Positions 23,609-35,872 of a stretch of DNA of 64,000 nucleotides are shown piece by piece. Source of the stretch: Hermatobates lingyangjiaoensis (taxonomy: Eukaryota > Arthropoda > Insecta > Hemiptera > Hermatobatidae); the NCBI GenBank assembly GCA_026182355.1, contig JAPFBL010000008.1, positions 1,799,501 through 1,863,500 on the forward strand, in the 5' to 3' direction. How positions within the stretch are numbered: the stretch's first letter is position 1; each line of letters starts with the position of its first letter. Position numbers and translations under genes: made by a program. Under the pieces are notes generated by a model that worked only from the letters and a program-made list of their open reading frames with translations, was not told where the DNA came from and searched no databases.

Positions 23609-25597
23609 CTGATAAACTTTAATTTTGTTTCACCGTCGATACTTTTATCAGTATTTATATATATATTATAAACTGATAATATTATTATTAACCAATGAGT
23701 ACATTTGTTAAATAAGATTGAATGTAATCTTGTTGTAATATAATAAATGCATAAAATAAGAAAATAATCTCTAATTAATTTTCTTGGTAATCATATTTAT
23801 GTCTTCATAGTAAAAACTCATTGCATTATTTAATACATGAATTATGGTCCTTAATATATAGTATTTAAGAATTTAAACAATGCAATTAAAGTGTCATATC
23901 CTGCAAAAAGAGGAAGTCAATTGAAAAATAATACTACTAATAGCATATTTCTAAATATGATATTCATATTAAATTCTTATTGTAATGATATACTTATTAT
24001 TTTATAACATATTATTGTACAATCTGATATATTTTCATTAAGTTTCATCGTATTAACCATGAAAGGTGAAAATATTAAAAGAAACTTGTCAACTTTTAAT
24101 GTCAGACAAAACAGTTCAATACACCAGTCCTGTGTATTTAAGTTACCTATTAATAATTAGTAATATTAATTAATTAATTAACTATTCATTGACAATTAAA
24201 TAACATTAAACAGAACAAAAATAATGTATAAAAGAAACCTAAGGAATTATTAGTTCATTTATCAATAATGAAATTAAAAATAGTAATCAGCTAAATAATT
24301 ATTTTATAACTATTTGCAAAACACATAATCAATTTAATTTAAGCTGAATTTAAAAAAAAATTAGTTAAGGCTATATTATTAAAGTATTTTAAAACAAAAA
24401 ATTGTTGTAAAATAACAGTTTCTTCAAACTTGCTTTGAAACATTGATTAAATAAGAAGTTGTATTCATATTCTGTTACTGATTTGTCTTAAAGTTGTTAA
24501 AATCATTTTACAACTTTATATACAATGTTGCAAACAATATAAAAGTTAAAAATTCATACAAAACTGAATTGTTAGTGATATTGTAAAATACTTTTACTAA
24601 TATTTGTGATTTCTTTCTATGCATATAATTATTATTATTACTACTTTCATTTTTTTCTAATATTAGATTATTATACTTGAATTGCATCTATTGTTATTAA
24701 TATAGAGAAAAACAATGAATTTAATATGCTGAAAAGTTAGGAATAATTAAATGCAGGTGTATTACATTATTTTTTGTAGGAATGACTTTTCCTAAATTAC
24801 ACTTTATTCGTACGTTAATGTAAATGAGTCAGTTTTATAAGTATTTGAAAGATTTAGTGGAATTATTTGATTAAAAATAGCTCTTGTGCTAATTAGTAAA
24901 GATGACTTTCACTTTTTTTATTTCCGTTACTATAATGTAGTGTAAATTATTTCTCTTGAGAAACAAAAATAGGTTGACATCATTTAATAGTTGTAATTTA
25001 ACGCAATGTGTAAACAATTATGAGATAGTTTTAAATTGTGTACTAACTTTCTTTCTGATGTACATTTTGATTTCTTTTCTTCTCCTTTCAAAACACTTAC
25101 ACGAATAAAAAAATAATTTCATATGAATGCATCAATTGGTAATCTAATTAATCAAACGAAATGACGCCATGATGGTTTGAAGATGTATCATATAGATTCT
25201 GCCATTCAGTCAGTGTTTACCCTAGAAATAATTATGAACTAAATACAGGCCTATCAATTTTACTGAGTTGAAATTAACAAATAATAATTCTATATGATCA
25301 ACATTAATTTTAGATAAACATTTTTAAAAAATAATTTTATATAAAGTACAATAAAATTATCTATTACATATTTTATATGACCCCCTACTCCGTTAAAGAT
25401 TTAAGACACATTTTCTCATTTAAAACTTGAAAATATTTCTAATTTGTTTAAAAAATGTCAGAAACATGTAAGAAAATCTCAAGTGACCTACAGATTACTA
25501 TAAGTAAACTTAATACCAAACATGTTGGGTATATTATTATTTATATTTATATTGAAGAGCTTATATTTCATATAGCCGATTTAGATTTGTTTTAATA

Positions 25598-25636
25598 GAA
25601 ATAAAATAAAATAAAATAAAATAAAATAAAATAAAA
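25598..25636. repeat. (AAAAT)n microsatellite
   Basis: About eight AAAAT units in tandem. Confidence 0.85.
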
Positions 25637-25815
25637 AATGTCCAATATTATTATTTGTATTCATTAATAAATTTCTTTGTAATATTTGTTGCTGTAAGTG
25701 AGTATATTTCTAATAAAAAGTTAAACTAATTAGAATAATTCCTCTTAAAATAGTTAGCCATAAAGTTTGAATAAAACTTAAGCAATTTATTTTTTTTAAA
25801 TTTCTAATCTAATAT

Positions 25816-26229
25816 ATAATTTTGTTCGTCTGTATGTTTGTATGTCCGTTTGTCCTCTATGCATTCCTCACAGACTTGACGAATCTTTCTGAAATTTTAC
25901 ATGTGGCCACATGTGGTAATAAGGAAGGTTTTAGGCCACTTTGCAAAGCACCAATAATTTTGTTCGTCTGTATGTTTGTATGTCCGTTTGTCCTCTATGC
26001 ATTCCTCACAGACTTGACGAATCTTTCTGAAATTTTACATGTGGCCACATGTGGTAATAAGGAAGGTTTTAGGCCACTTTGCAAAGCACCAATAATTTTG
26101 TTCGTCTGTATGTTTGTATGTCCGTTTGTCCTCTATGCATTCCTCACAGACTTGACGAATCTTTCTGAAATTTTACATGTGGCTACATGTGGTAATAAGG
26201 AAGGTTTTAGGCCACTTTGCAAAGCACCA
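25816..26229 (+). repeat. Three tandem 138-bp copies of the Helitron 5' end
   Basis: The unit from ATAATTTTGTTCG to GCAAAGCACCA is repeated three times with a constant offset of 138 bp. The only difference I see in the cores is one base in copy 3 (GTGGCTACATG for GTGGCCACATG). Because 138 is a multiple of three, a 188-codon frame stays open by accident. Near-identity implies recent amplification or gene conversion. Confidence 0.95.
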
Positions 26230-26230
26230 T

Positions 26231-26363
26231 CCCCCCACTGGGAGCCCACATCAACCATAGACAAAAACCTTTGCGCATCCCTGGCTTACACTAAGGGCTC
26301 CCAGTGGGGGGATCCCACATCAACCATAGACAAAAACCTTTGCGCATCCCTGGCTTACACTAA
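26231..26363 (+). repeat. 69-bp tandem duplication with internal 17-bp inverted repeat
   Basis: A 50-base block beginning CCCACATCAACCATAGAC occurs twice, offset 69 bp (26245-26294 and 26314-26363). The spacer and left border carry a perfect 17-bp inverted repeat, CCCCCCACTGGGAGCCC at 26231-26247 against 26295-26311. Lies inside the Helitron directly after the 138-bp repeats. Confidence 0.9.
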
Positions 26364-26397
26364 CCACATTCCCTTAGTACAAGCCTAAAACGAAAAG

Positions 26398-26445
26398 TGT
26401 GTGTGTGTTTTGCTAACAAAACACACACACACACACACACACACA
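26398..26445. repeat. GT run and CA run forming a hairpin
   Basis: TGTGTGTGTTTTG, CTAA, CAAAACACACACAC: a (GT)n and (CA)n face each other across a four-base loop, giving a long hairpin inside the Helitron. Confidence 0.85.
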
Positions 26446-26778
26446 ATAAGTAGTTTCACATTGTATTTAAGCAGAAAAATGTAAATAATTAAATACGTTC
26501 CCTTTCTTTAAATTAATGCTTATATTAGCAACACTGAGAGAAGGGGACTATTTTAAAATGAATTAATTCAGATGGCATTGATTAGAGGAACAGTAGAGCT
26601 GAATCATTCTAAAAAGGCGCCAATTATACTCCTAGTTTAGTTCTCCGCGTCATTCCAAATATCTTTAAACCTTTTTATTGTGTTAACCATTTAATTTTTG
26701 AGGCATGCTGGAGAATATTTGGATTTCTTATGCATGATCATTATCCAACAGTTGTTCACCTCTCTGTCCATCTAGAAA

Positions 26779-27456
26779 ATGGACAGAGAGTCTACTTTAC
26801 AATGCTTTTTCCTCAGAATGTTATTATTTGAAGTGAAAGGTCCAACCTCATTTAATGACCTTAGAACAGTGAATGGGATTGTGTATCCAACTTACAGAGA
26901 AGCTTGCTTGCAGAGAGGATTGCTTGAAGATGATGCTCAATGGGATACTACACTTTCAGAGGCCTCAGTATCAACTTCTCCTTCTGGACTAAGAACACTT
27001 TTTGCAATGCTTCTCAATGCTTGCAATGTTAGTGATCCTGTCAGACTTTGGACAAAGTACAAGGATGATTTAACAGAAGATTATCATTATCAAATGCAGT
27101 TACAATTTCCAGAAATTGAAATTACTTACAATGATCAAATCTACAATAAGTCATTGATTGACATAGAAAATAAAGTTCTCACTATGGGAGGGAATGAACT
27201 TCAAATTTATGGTCTTCCTAAACCCATCAGAAACAATGAAAGTGGATTAAGCAGAGAAATGTTAAGAGAAACCTCTTATGACATAGAAGCTCTAACCAGA
27301 TTCATTAATGAAAATGAGCCAAAGCTCTTACCAGAGCAAAATAGAGTTTATGTGGAAATTTTAGATTCAGTTCAAAAGAATCATGGAGGCATTTTTTTCT
27401 TGGATGCTCCAGGTGGTACTGGGAAAACTTTTGTGACTAAACATCTTCAGGAATAG
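26779..27456 (+). pseudogene. Helitron helicase, N-terminal part up to Walker A
   Basis: 225 codons. RMLLFEVKGPTSFNDLRTVN near the start is the conserved segment that precedes the helicase in Helitron Rep-Hel proteins, followed by GLLEDDAQWD and an acidic linker. The end reads FLDAPGGTGKTFVTKH, the Walker A ATP-binding loop (G-x-x-G-x-G-K-T), then a stop. The Rep nuclease domain that should lie upstream is absent. The remaining helicase continues 11 bases later in another frame. I infer an internal loss of roughly a dozen codons' worth of bases plus a frame change right after motif I, since the next frame resumes at S-G-I-A-A-T-L-L-P within the overlap. Confidence 0.9.
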
Positions 27457-27467
27457 CAGCTACACTT

Positions 27468-28634
27468 TTGCCTAATGGAAGAACAGCCCACTCTACATTC
27501 AAGCTTCCCATAGATTTGTCCAGTAATGAAAATCCTTTTTGCAGTATTACTAAAAGTTCAAATATTGCCCAAGTTCTCAAAAAATGTAGTCTTATCATCT
27601 GGGATGAATGTACTATGGCACACAAGAAAGCTCTGGAAGCTGTTGATAGAACTTTGAAAGATATCAGAGAAAATGACTTGCCAATGGGAAGAATAACTTT
27701 AGTTTTGTCTGGTGATTTTAGACAAACTCTCCCAGTGATCCCAAAAGGTACAAAAGCAGATGAAATAAAAGCTTGCTTAAAGTCTTCAAGATTGTGGAGG
27801 AATGTGAAGAATCTTAAACTTCAAACAAATATGAGAGAATATTTGCAAAGAGACCGATTGTCTAAGCAATTTGCAGAAGATTTATTGGCCCTTGGAGGAG
27901 GAACTGCACCATTGGATAATGATGGTTTATTAGATCCATCAAGAATAAGTACAATAGTGAAAACAGAAACTGATCTGATTTGTAATGTGTTTCCAAATCT
28001 ACAAGAAAATTTCAAGTCTGAGAAGTGGTTGTGTGAAAGGGCTATTCTAGCACCTCAAAATTCTACAGTGAATTCAATCAATTCTCAGCTAATTAATTCC
28101 CTGGAGGGAGGCACCATGAATTACAAATCTATTGACACTGTTATTGATCCAAATGAAGCAGTGAATTATCCAGTTGAATTTTTGAATTCTTTGGAGATGT
28201 CTGGTCTGCCTTCTCATAAATTAGAACTTAAAATTGGTGCCCCAATAATGTTACTTAGAAATTTAGATCCACCTAAGCTTTGTAATGGGACTAGATTTGT
28301 TATCAAAAAAATGATGCCTCATGTTATTGCAGCAATAATTCTATCTGGATGTGCAGCAGGAGAATCAGTTTTCATACCCAGGATACCAATATCACCAACT
28401 GATTCTGTAATTCAATTCAAGAGGCTGCAATTTCCAATAAAGTTATGTTTTGCCATGACTATTAATAAGTCTCAAGGTCAGACTCTGAAAGTAGCAGGCT
28501 TACACTTGAAAGAACATTGTTTCTCACATGGTCAACTTTATGTTGGCTGCTCAAGAGTTGGAATTAAATCAAATCTGTTCATATATGTACCACAAGGCAA
28601 AACTAAGAATATAGTTTACAGAGAAGTATTGTAA
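27468..28634 (+). pseudogene. Helitron helicase, C-terminal part (PIF1-like)
   Basis: 388 codons covering the remaining PIF1/RecD-like superfamily 1 motifs: LIIWDECTMAHK (Walker B, D-E) near residues 38-49, LVLSGDFRQTLPV near 80-92, LQTNMR, a G-A-P-I-M-L-L-R-N-L-D loop, FAMTINKSQGQTL, and LYVGCSRVG near the end. The reading frame is intact to a natural stop about 190 bp before the Helitron 3' end. The first methionine is not the true start; the frame really enters upstream at SGIAATLLP near 27445. It works with the 225-codon part as one broken gene. Good preservation suggests a fairly young copy. Confidence 0.9.
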
Positions 28635-28792
28635 AGGATTGTGAAATGTACGATTTGCTTTCAAGATAATTGAAAATATGAATGTCTCATACAGTTGTCT
28701 TAAATATGATATTGTATATCTTTGTCTAATTATGAAGAAATATATGTTAGAAATAAAAATTACTATTCTGTCTATCATTTCTTCTCTTTATT

Positions 28793-28820
28793 CCCGAGCA
28801 ACGTCGGGTACTTCTGCTAG
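28793..28820 (+). terminator. Helitron 3' hairpin and CTAG end
   Basis: Five-base-pair GC-rich stem with loop GCAACG, then GTACTTCTG and CTAG. In Helitrons this palindrome marks the end of rolling-circle strand transfer. Confidence 0.92.
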
Positions 28821-30960
28821 TATGATATAAAAGTTAAAACGTTAAAAATGATACACAATATTCAATAGTTTATGTCAATATTTCAGCATTTTTTATAAAG
28901 TCGCTTTTTTTATTAGCGTATCAACATATGTGATTTTTAATAATATTTCGCATCAGTTATGTAGTATTTAGATAACACAAAGAAAAAACGGTTCAGAGAT
29001 TTGGGTTCCTATCTTTTGGACTGTAGCAAACGATTTAAAGGAAAGCACATCCCGAAGTCCTCTAAATTTACACCCTTCAAATATCTAAGAAAGGTATCAA
29101 GAAAAAAAATCGTTTAGGCTCGTAAAACTGTATATGGGTACGATTTCTCTTTTAGGGAAGCTGTCTTTATTAAATTTTAGTTCTAACTTTTAAAATTAAG
29201 TAGAAGCAAGAACTAAACAAACTTAACAATGTTTATTTAATCATAAAGTTAAGACACAATAGGATAGGAAATCGAAGCATAACTCTTGTCTGATTACAAA
29301 GTTATTTGTTAAAAAAAATTCCAAGGTTAGGTGAGAAACAGTTGTTGTTATTAATGGTGGAATGGGAGAAAAAAAATTAGCAACACTGCTAATGATGGTT
29401 AAGAAACAGTTAATGTTATTAAAAGCGAGAACAGGAAAGCAGATATGTCTGAAACAGCGAATCTACTAAATCTAAACTGAAAAATGAAATGCAAAAATTG
29501 ATCATTAGAGGGTTGCAGCGTCCTCGCCAAAACATCCCTTAATAAATAAGCATGAAAGATGGCTAACGAAGCCCAGCCTTGGAAAGCTGGAAATATAATG
29601 ATTGTGTTTATTTGTAACAGAAAGACAGTTTAATAGAGGGGTTAGCCTAAAAGAGATCTAATGGCGCCGTCAGCCCCAACAAATCATGAGGCTAATCCGC
29701 GTAGAATAATTCTCCTAATCGGTACGGAAACTCCCTCCACCGGCATCAAGGGCAAAAAAAAAAGGAGGGAAAAATATAAAAAATAAACTTTGAGATATAA
29801 TTTGTGAATGGAGCTAGGGAAGGGTTTTATAATTCGCCATTTGTTAAATGTAGTGGTGTCTAATTTCGTACAGCGTTAACGTACCCATCTAGTTGGCGGT
29901 AAGATATTATCCTCCCCTTCTTCTTAGAGGAAAGGGTTTTGTGGAGGGAGGGCTAAAGAAGTCGTAGCAGATAATTTATAGAAAGGATTTCCTAGGGAGA
30001 GCAGCCAAATTTCTGAAGCATCATTGCAGCCGCAATCTTACTCTGCCCACCAATCCTCCGAGTCATTTCACCAGCTTCTTCAAGCCATTCTTACACATTT
30101 TTAGAAAAGTAATTTAATTAACTTCTTAAGAAGGGCCAAATACAAAGCTCTGTTGGTTTCGTTTACACTTTCTTCTTGATTACTGCTTACTGTATACTAA
30201 AATAAAAAAAATCGCTTCTTTAGAATTTACTCTAATAAATGTTCTATTACAGGCCGACTAAATTAACTACCACAATGCAAAATTCCAATTGTATAGGAAT
30301 ATTTCCAATAATCTTCATCTCTAAAAGTTTCGAACACAAGCAGGTACTATCCTATCATCTTCTACTACAATAAGTAGGCAGGCTAGTTAGTTTATTCAAA
30401 TAGCAAATTATTCTGTTGTATTAAACTCTCGTAAGGTCGCATTCCTTGCTTTAAATACGAATGGAATATAGATTTCATATCAAATAAATTATTAACCCAC
30501 ATTAATTAATGTTAACATGTTATTACGGAGTCTAAATCGAGACTCAAATGTTCGGCATTTCAGATTTAAGAGGGAGAGTCACATGATCATCTATAAAGCC
30601 ATGTGGTTGTCTACCACATTTCAACTACTCTTACAGAAGTAACAAGTAATAATGGTTCTTGATATTAAAAATAATACAAGGAGAGAAACTATTGATTGTG
30701 TTTATTCTTTAATTCACTATGGATTTAATACAGACCACTTAATTTATTTTTAACAGTTGTATAAGATATTGTTATTTATGTTCATGCTCTGTGAGTCAAC
30801 ATCTCTTCAGTTTTCGAGTAGGAATACAAGCATTTAGAGGGGTGCTAGTTATATAAAACGATTTAGAGTTGTTGGTAAAGATTCGTGATTATTCCGATTT
30901 CAGAATTGGATTACATCTAGGGAAACAAATATTTAAATTATTGTAACATAAAGGAAAGCT
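28821..30960. other. Non-coding; AT-poor block at 29490-30110
   Basis: No repeat family or coding signal. The stretch 29490-30110 is less AT-rich and includes texts such as GGCTAATCCGCGTAG and CTCCTAATCGGTACGG, which look like conserved regulatory DNA. This is composition-based guesswork. Confidence 0.25.
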
Positions 30961-30961
30961 T

Positions 30962-31275
30962 TGGGTCTAGGGTAGCCCAGTGGACTGATAACTCCAGTTA
31001 TGTGCTCGCCTCTGGACTGTTAGATCCATTGTTCGCTACCTACTCTGGGTCTCGACTTTCTCACGCAAAAGGTGAAAAAATCCGAGTACGTCGCCTCTCG
31101 GAGAGGACGTTAAGTCGTCAGTCCCATTCACGATGTCAGTTATTTGTTAAAGATTTCTACTTGAGTTAGGCGAAATTTAGGGCTCCCAATGTATAATGTT
31201 CATTCATTATTATCACCAATGGCCAATGTTAAGCCTATGTGTGTTTTCTTGTGGATTGGTACTGCAGCCTAACAT
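30962..31275 (+). mobile_element. tRNA-derived SINE, full length
   Basis: Head GGTCTAGGGTAGCCCAGTGG, later CTCGCCTCTGGACTG. Body CGGAGAGGACGTTAAGTCG, CACGATGTCAG, TTGTTAAAGATTTC, GGGCTCCCAATGTATAATG. 3' part with ACCAATGGCCAATG and a CCTAACATAACCC tail. Confidence 0.8.
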
Positions 31276-33925
31276 AACCCAAACATTAAAGTGAACTTCA
31301 ATACTTATTGAAGGATTATGGAGCCTTAGGACATTGATGAGTCCCCACTTTCGGATCTATAATTCAAATTGAATTAATATTTTTTTCTAGTTGAATCTTT
31401 TGTCTAGAAGTCCAGATGGGTTCTTGTACTTTCTTATCTGATCGTTCATGTTTTAGTCTTGTGTGAGGACTACCTGTCAGTAGTTCATTAATATTCATCT
31501 CCTGTTATCACAATACGCCAGCAATTGGTAGAAGAATATTCTTATACATACTGGTCAATCATTCTCCTTCAGAACTTAGATCCCCCACAGGAGAGATGTT
31601 TCTGGAGAATTTGAGTACGCATACAGTATCAGGGTTTCATAATAGTGTCTGCAAAGGTGATATCATTTAACAACACCATCCACTTGTATTGCTTACACTT
31701 GAAAATACAGAAAACTGACACCAGTCGAGTCCATGTTCAACACAACAATAAAGGTGTTTTCAAACCCGTTATAGTTGTCTATAAGGGGTTATATCCTATA
31801 CTAAGAAGGGAATATTTTCATACTGACTCTGTCGACAGTTTAGTTTAAATTGTGCTTTACAATCAATATATTTATCTCTTTTGAAAAGAGTCTGATGACT
31901 TATTTTATCTCAGTTAAATGCAAAATTTTCTCGTGTAAATCATTTGTTTTTATTTTTGAGTCCTACATTTCTTTCCTTCTAAGAACTTTCAAGTTTGTCG
32001 TCAATCTTTTTGAAATCGTTTTAGGTCAAAATAACAGGCCATATGAATGGTTAGATTTTAACTAATCATTATTCATCAGATACAATATTTAATCATACAC
32101 CCTCGGTTTTTACCTTTGTACAGGGTATTGTGGTAAAATATTATTTAGCAGGATTGTCTCACTTGTATTATTTTCCTTTAGTGATGTTAATCAAATAATG
32201 CATGTTCACTGGCCAAGTATTGTATATTCATCAAATATTGGCATCTGTGGTATCTACAACTACCCAGTTATAAGACATTATTTATGAATAATTGTAGAGC
32301 AATTCGTGTTTCATTTGAAAGAAAAAAACCAATTTAAATTCAGCTTCTCTCATCTCAGCCGTTAACTATTTATATGTGCTGATATCAAACCAACAAAACC
32401 AATTCCGTTTAATAAATTAGAAAATAATTTTCTTGTTCTTTTGATATAAAAAAAATGAAATTAAGGAAGAACACCTTTCTTCTTAAATAAAGGTTCATTT
32501 TATATTCCCTGTTTCCCTCAATTTGAGAGAGCACTGGTTTGGAAACTTTCAACCAAAGCCTTTGTGTTTCTCAAGATCTTTCCGTTTACTTTCCCAAACT
32601 CCGAGTCATTACAGTGTTTCAATGAAGAGCATCAAGAAAATAAATAGTTTAAACAATATTTATATCTTACTTTGAAGAGAGTTAAATTAAAATTTATATT
32701 TAAAAGTCAATTTTATTATGATTTGCAAACAAATTCAAGATAGAGGTTGAAAATGTAATAATAGATATTATTTATTTTTAAATTTAAACCAATGGTAATT
32801 TGTTATTCCCTTTGGTACATGAAATATACAATATCATATTAAAAGTCTTATTCAAGCGTTTTAGATCATACTGTTTCAAAATGAATTTCTTTTCAATAAG
32901 AGTAACTTTATGAGAGGTCTTGTGCATTATTAACTTTCTTTTTTATTCCTTTAAGTCTATTACTAGCTTTTCATTTTAATTTAAGAAAAACTGCACCAAA
33001 ATATGCTTCTCTTTCTGTTATCAATTGTAAACCACAATCTATCTACATTATATAAAGTATTCAAACCCAGCTTGATGTCATATATTCTTTAGTATATGAC
33101 AATTAGAATGACGACAATTGACTAATTACAATGAAGTTTATACCACTAATCCATAAAAACCATTAATATAGAACACTTGCAAATTCAAATGATATGTTCA
33201 ATCTGATCATGTCTCCATAGCTACATCTAGATAATTTACCTGTTTCTTTTCACAACATATAACGAGAGTTACTTTAAATAATAGATTACAATGCCTATTA
33301 CGATTATTCTCAATTTGTGAGGTAAAACAAGTTTAGTACCATGAAATGTACGGAGAAATATGCTTATGTTTTTAATGGAGAATAATTTTTCTTCATCACA
33401 TACTTGGCTTTATTTAGCAAACTATCGATTGGACGCAAAGAATCTGTATTAGGTTGAAAGAGGACTGTATTAGGTTCAAGTCAGAGTTCATGACAATATC
33501 AAGCATTAGAGAGGCTGGTACAAATGAAATGACTGGAGTCTGTGTAGCCGCACAACTGAACGACATTACAAAAGAACACGCTATCATTTCAGTTTCTAAG
33601 CGTCCTCGACAAATAAGCCAAGAATTACTGTGCTACTTAACTAGTTACCTATTTTATCCTACAAGTACTAAAACATTCGTCCCGGGGAAGAAATGAAAAC
33701 TAAGTTCTTACATGTAACGTATCATCCTGCCTGGTAGTTCCAAATATCATGGGTTTGTTTCGAATTCATCATGACCCCGACAAGCTATATCTGACTATAG
33801 AAACATCAGATGACATTTATTACTATAATTTTATATCTAACAATTATTATTTGTAGTTAGTTATGTCAAAATCTCGGGAATTAAGGCCATCTACAATAGT
33901 CAAATATTTAAATTCTAGTAATCCA
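31276..33925. other. Non-coding stretch
   Basis: AT-rich; frames at 31645-31848, 31850-32065 and 33454-33696 lack recognisable domains or supporting splice sites. The last (80 codons) is the least AT-rich and could be checked as an exon. Confidence 0.35.
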
Positions 33926-33927
33926 AC

Positions 33928-34245
33928 GAGAGAAAGCACATGGGCCAAAGATTGGCCTTTTGCCATGACAAATAATGACCATTCTATACTCTGCATCCTA
34001 AATTTTGGCTAACACAAGTGAATTTAGGAGAGCTGGATCTATAACGAGTACCTGAAATCGTTCAGGCTCATGACAGACGTCTTAAGGTCCTCTTCGAGGG
34101 ACGACATACTCGTTGTTATTCAGCGAGTTATTTAACTCCTTGGTATTCACCTGCCGCGTAAATAAATTGAAAGCCAGAGCGGGTATAGAAACCTAAATCT
34201 ACTATTCCTGATGTAGGCACGTAAGTCACTGAGCTTTCATGAAGG
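33928..34245 (-). mobile_element. tRNA-derived SINE, minus orientation
   Basis: Read on the minus strand it gives the tRNA-like head (opposite strand of CTGATGTAGGCACG), CTCGAAGAGGACCTTAAG, the GTTAAAG-region equivalent and the GGCCAATCTTTGGCCC-like 3' domain. The CCTAACC tail is not visible. It is considerably diverged. Confidence 0.7.
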
Positions 34246-34647
34246 CCTGAACCAAGGATTAAGGGTTTCGAACACAATCATACAAGAAATTGATATTACC
34301 TCCTCAGCTGTGTTACAGATCACATGACATGAGCTAATTATTATTAGACGATTTAAGAGTAATTGCCAACGTAGAGATGTGTCCATGTCACTTTGTTGGA
34401 CTAATCTGTGAGAATCAGTCGAGTTGCTCTGATCTAACAGCTATTCCGTTCATGTTCCTTCGGGAATTTAACTGACCCTTTTCAGGTTTGTCTATGATAT
34501 GTGTTTGCTTATCTTTCTCACCATCACTATCCTCCCCAAGTAGCTGCGTGATTTGTAACCTTTAAAAAAGTTTTTCAATTAGACAGAATAATTACATCAT
34601 AAAACTAACAGTATTCAGCTATATAAAAAGAAACTAATTATAGGAAT

Positions 34648-34932
34648 AGGAGCTAGGGTGGATCAGTTGCTTACACGCTCTGAGATCTGGATTGGTAGAT
34701 CAGGGGTTCGATACGCACTCTAGCCCTCAGTTTGCTCACGTAAGTGTTTACATTAATCCATCTGTCCCTTAGCCTTTAGGATATATCATGTACACGTTAA
34801 AGTTCCTTACTCTAAATCTTTTGAGTTAGGTGAGATTTAGGACTCTCCCTCTGCAATGTTCATTATGTGGTATCACAAAGGGCGAATCATTCGCCCTTTA
34901 GAGCATCACTCAAGTCAACCTAACCTAGTTGT
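34648..34932 (+). mobile_element. tRNA-derived SINE, internally shortened
   Basis: Head GCTAGGGTGGATCAGTTGC with a well-kept B box AGGGGTTCGATACGC, then ATGTACACGTTAAAGTTCC, TTGAGTTAGGTGAGATTTAG, and a self-complementary GGGCGAATCATTCGCCC 3' domain; tail CAACCTAACCTAG. The GGACGTTAAG block is missing. Confidence 0.75.
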
Positions 34933-35161
34933 AAGAACCGTCCAATTACTCTTATTATCGTTGTATGTATAATTCGGAAATAGTTCTTGGTACTATGTAT
35001 TGACTGGTATAGATTAGTACTCACTTATTTAATTGCACTGATTTGGTCTTATTCTATAGAATTACAATTAATTGACCCTCTGGTCATACTTGGGGGTATA
35101 AACAAACATTTGCGTTATTACTTTACTATACGTCCGTATAATGCACTGTATGGGTACTGTA

Positions 35162-35210
35162 CATAGTACCCATCGCCCTAGCTTTGCAGTTTATTATATC
35201 ACAGTAATGA
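35162..35210 (+). repeat. 50-bp direct repeat, copy 1
   Basis: AGTACCCATCGCCCTAGCTT and the following TTGCA, TTTATTATATC recur at 35873-35918 with few changes. The intervening 0.7 kb includes a SINE fragment and a poly-G run, so a local duplication or two copies of an unknown repeat are possible. Confidence 0.7.
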
Positions 35211-35299
35211 TATGTAGCTGTAGTCTATGTGTAAAATATAACAATCGCTACAATAATCAATTTTATTGTATATCAAAACAGTAATCAGATTTTTTTTTA

Positions 35300-35396
35300 C
35301 TTAACACGTGAATAAATCAAGAGCCAGAGTGGGTATTGAACACTGGGTCTACCACTCCAGGGGCAAGCACGTTGTTACTTGGCTACACTGACACAT
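35300..35396 (-). mobile_element. SINE head fragment, minus orientation
   Basis: Contains CGTGAATAAATCAAGAGCC, GTGGGTATTGAACACTGGG and CTACCACTCCAGGGGC, the reverse of the tRNA-like head. The body and tail are absent. Confidence 0.6.
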
Positions 35397-35576
35397 TCCA
35401 GATTTGCAACTGAATGGGTCGATGATAATTGTTGGGAAGAGAATGGCTTCTCCTGCAAGCAAAATCCCCTGATCCTCTGCTTATGAATAAACTTTAAACT
35501 TTGTCTTGGCTCTCAGCCAAGTTTTTAATAAAATTTATGTTAAATCAAGATTTCAAGGGTGGAGAGTGTTTTGGTA

Positions 35577-35597
35577 GGGGGGGGGGGGGGGGGGGGG
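35577..35597 (+). repeat. Poly-G run of 21
   Basis: An unbroken G homopolymer, rare in AT-rich DNA, which can form a G-quadruplex and often marks assembly or replication trouble. Length should be treated as approximate. Confidence 0.85.
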
Positions 35598-35872
35598 TTT
35601 GTGAGCATGCATAGAGAAGGGATGAGATGACGAGGTGGATTATTGCGAGGGTTGCCGGCGGAGCCTAATATCAGAGGACCCAATGAATAAATGATAATGG
35701 AGAGACTAAGTGGACCAGCGTATGTATAATTTATAGGTGATTTACATGGAAACGCTTGAAGACAATTAAATCGGGTGTCCATCTCAGTGACGTGGTGGGC
35801 CTTCTTGTACTAATTTGCACCTCTCCAATCAAGGCGCGTCTGTCCTCTCAGCCCTGATTTATCATTGCTACA

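Larger units (their letters stand above)
22141..25807. other. Long AT-rich non-coding stretch
   Basis: No exon or repeat family identified over about 3.7 kb apart from the inverted repeat at 23554-23608 and a (AAAAT)n run near 25598-25636. Confidence 0.45.
25808..28820 (+). mobile_element. Helitron copy, both ends readable, non-autonomous
   Basis: The 5' end is TCTAATATATAATTTTG followed by GTTCGTCTGTATG, typical of one animal Helitron lineage. The 3' end has the hairpin CCCGA-GCAACG-TCGGG at 28793-28808, nine-base spacer, then CTAG at 28817-28820. The element sits between A (25807) and T (28821), the expected A/T insertion site without target duplication. Length is 3013 bp. It carries a frameshifted C-terminal PIF1-type helicase but no Rep HUH nuclease, so it could only move in trans. 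The 5' third holds a triplicated terminus and a second duplication, described separately. Confidence 0.9.

Noticed and set aside
25822..26388. 188-codon open frame at the Helitron 5' end
   Set aside because: It stays open because a 138-bp unit (46 codons) is repeated three times; the text is the non-coding Helitron terminus.
26779..28634. Host PIF1 helicase gene
   Set aside because: It lies exactly within Helitron termini and carries the Helitron-specific KGPTSFNDLRTVN segment.
25808..28820. Autonomous Helitron
   Set aside because: No HUH Rep nuclease motif is present and the helicase is frameshifted.
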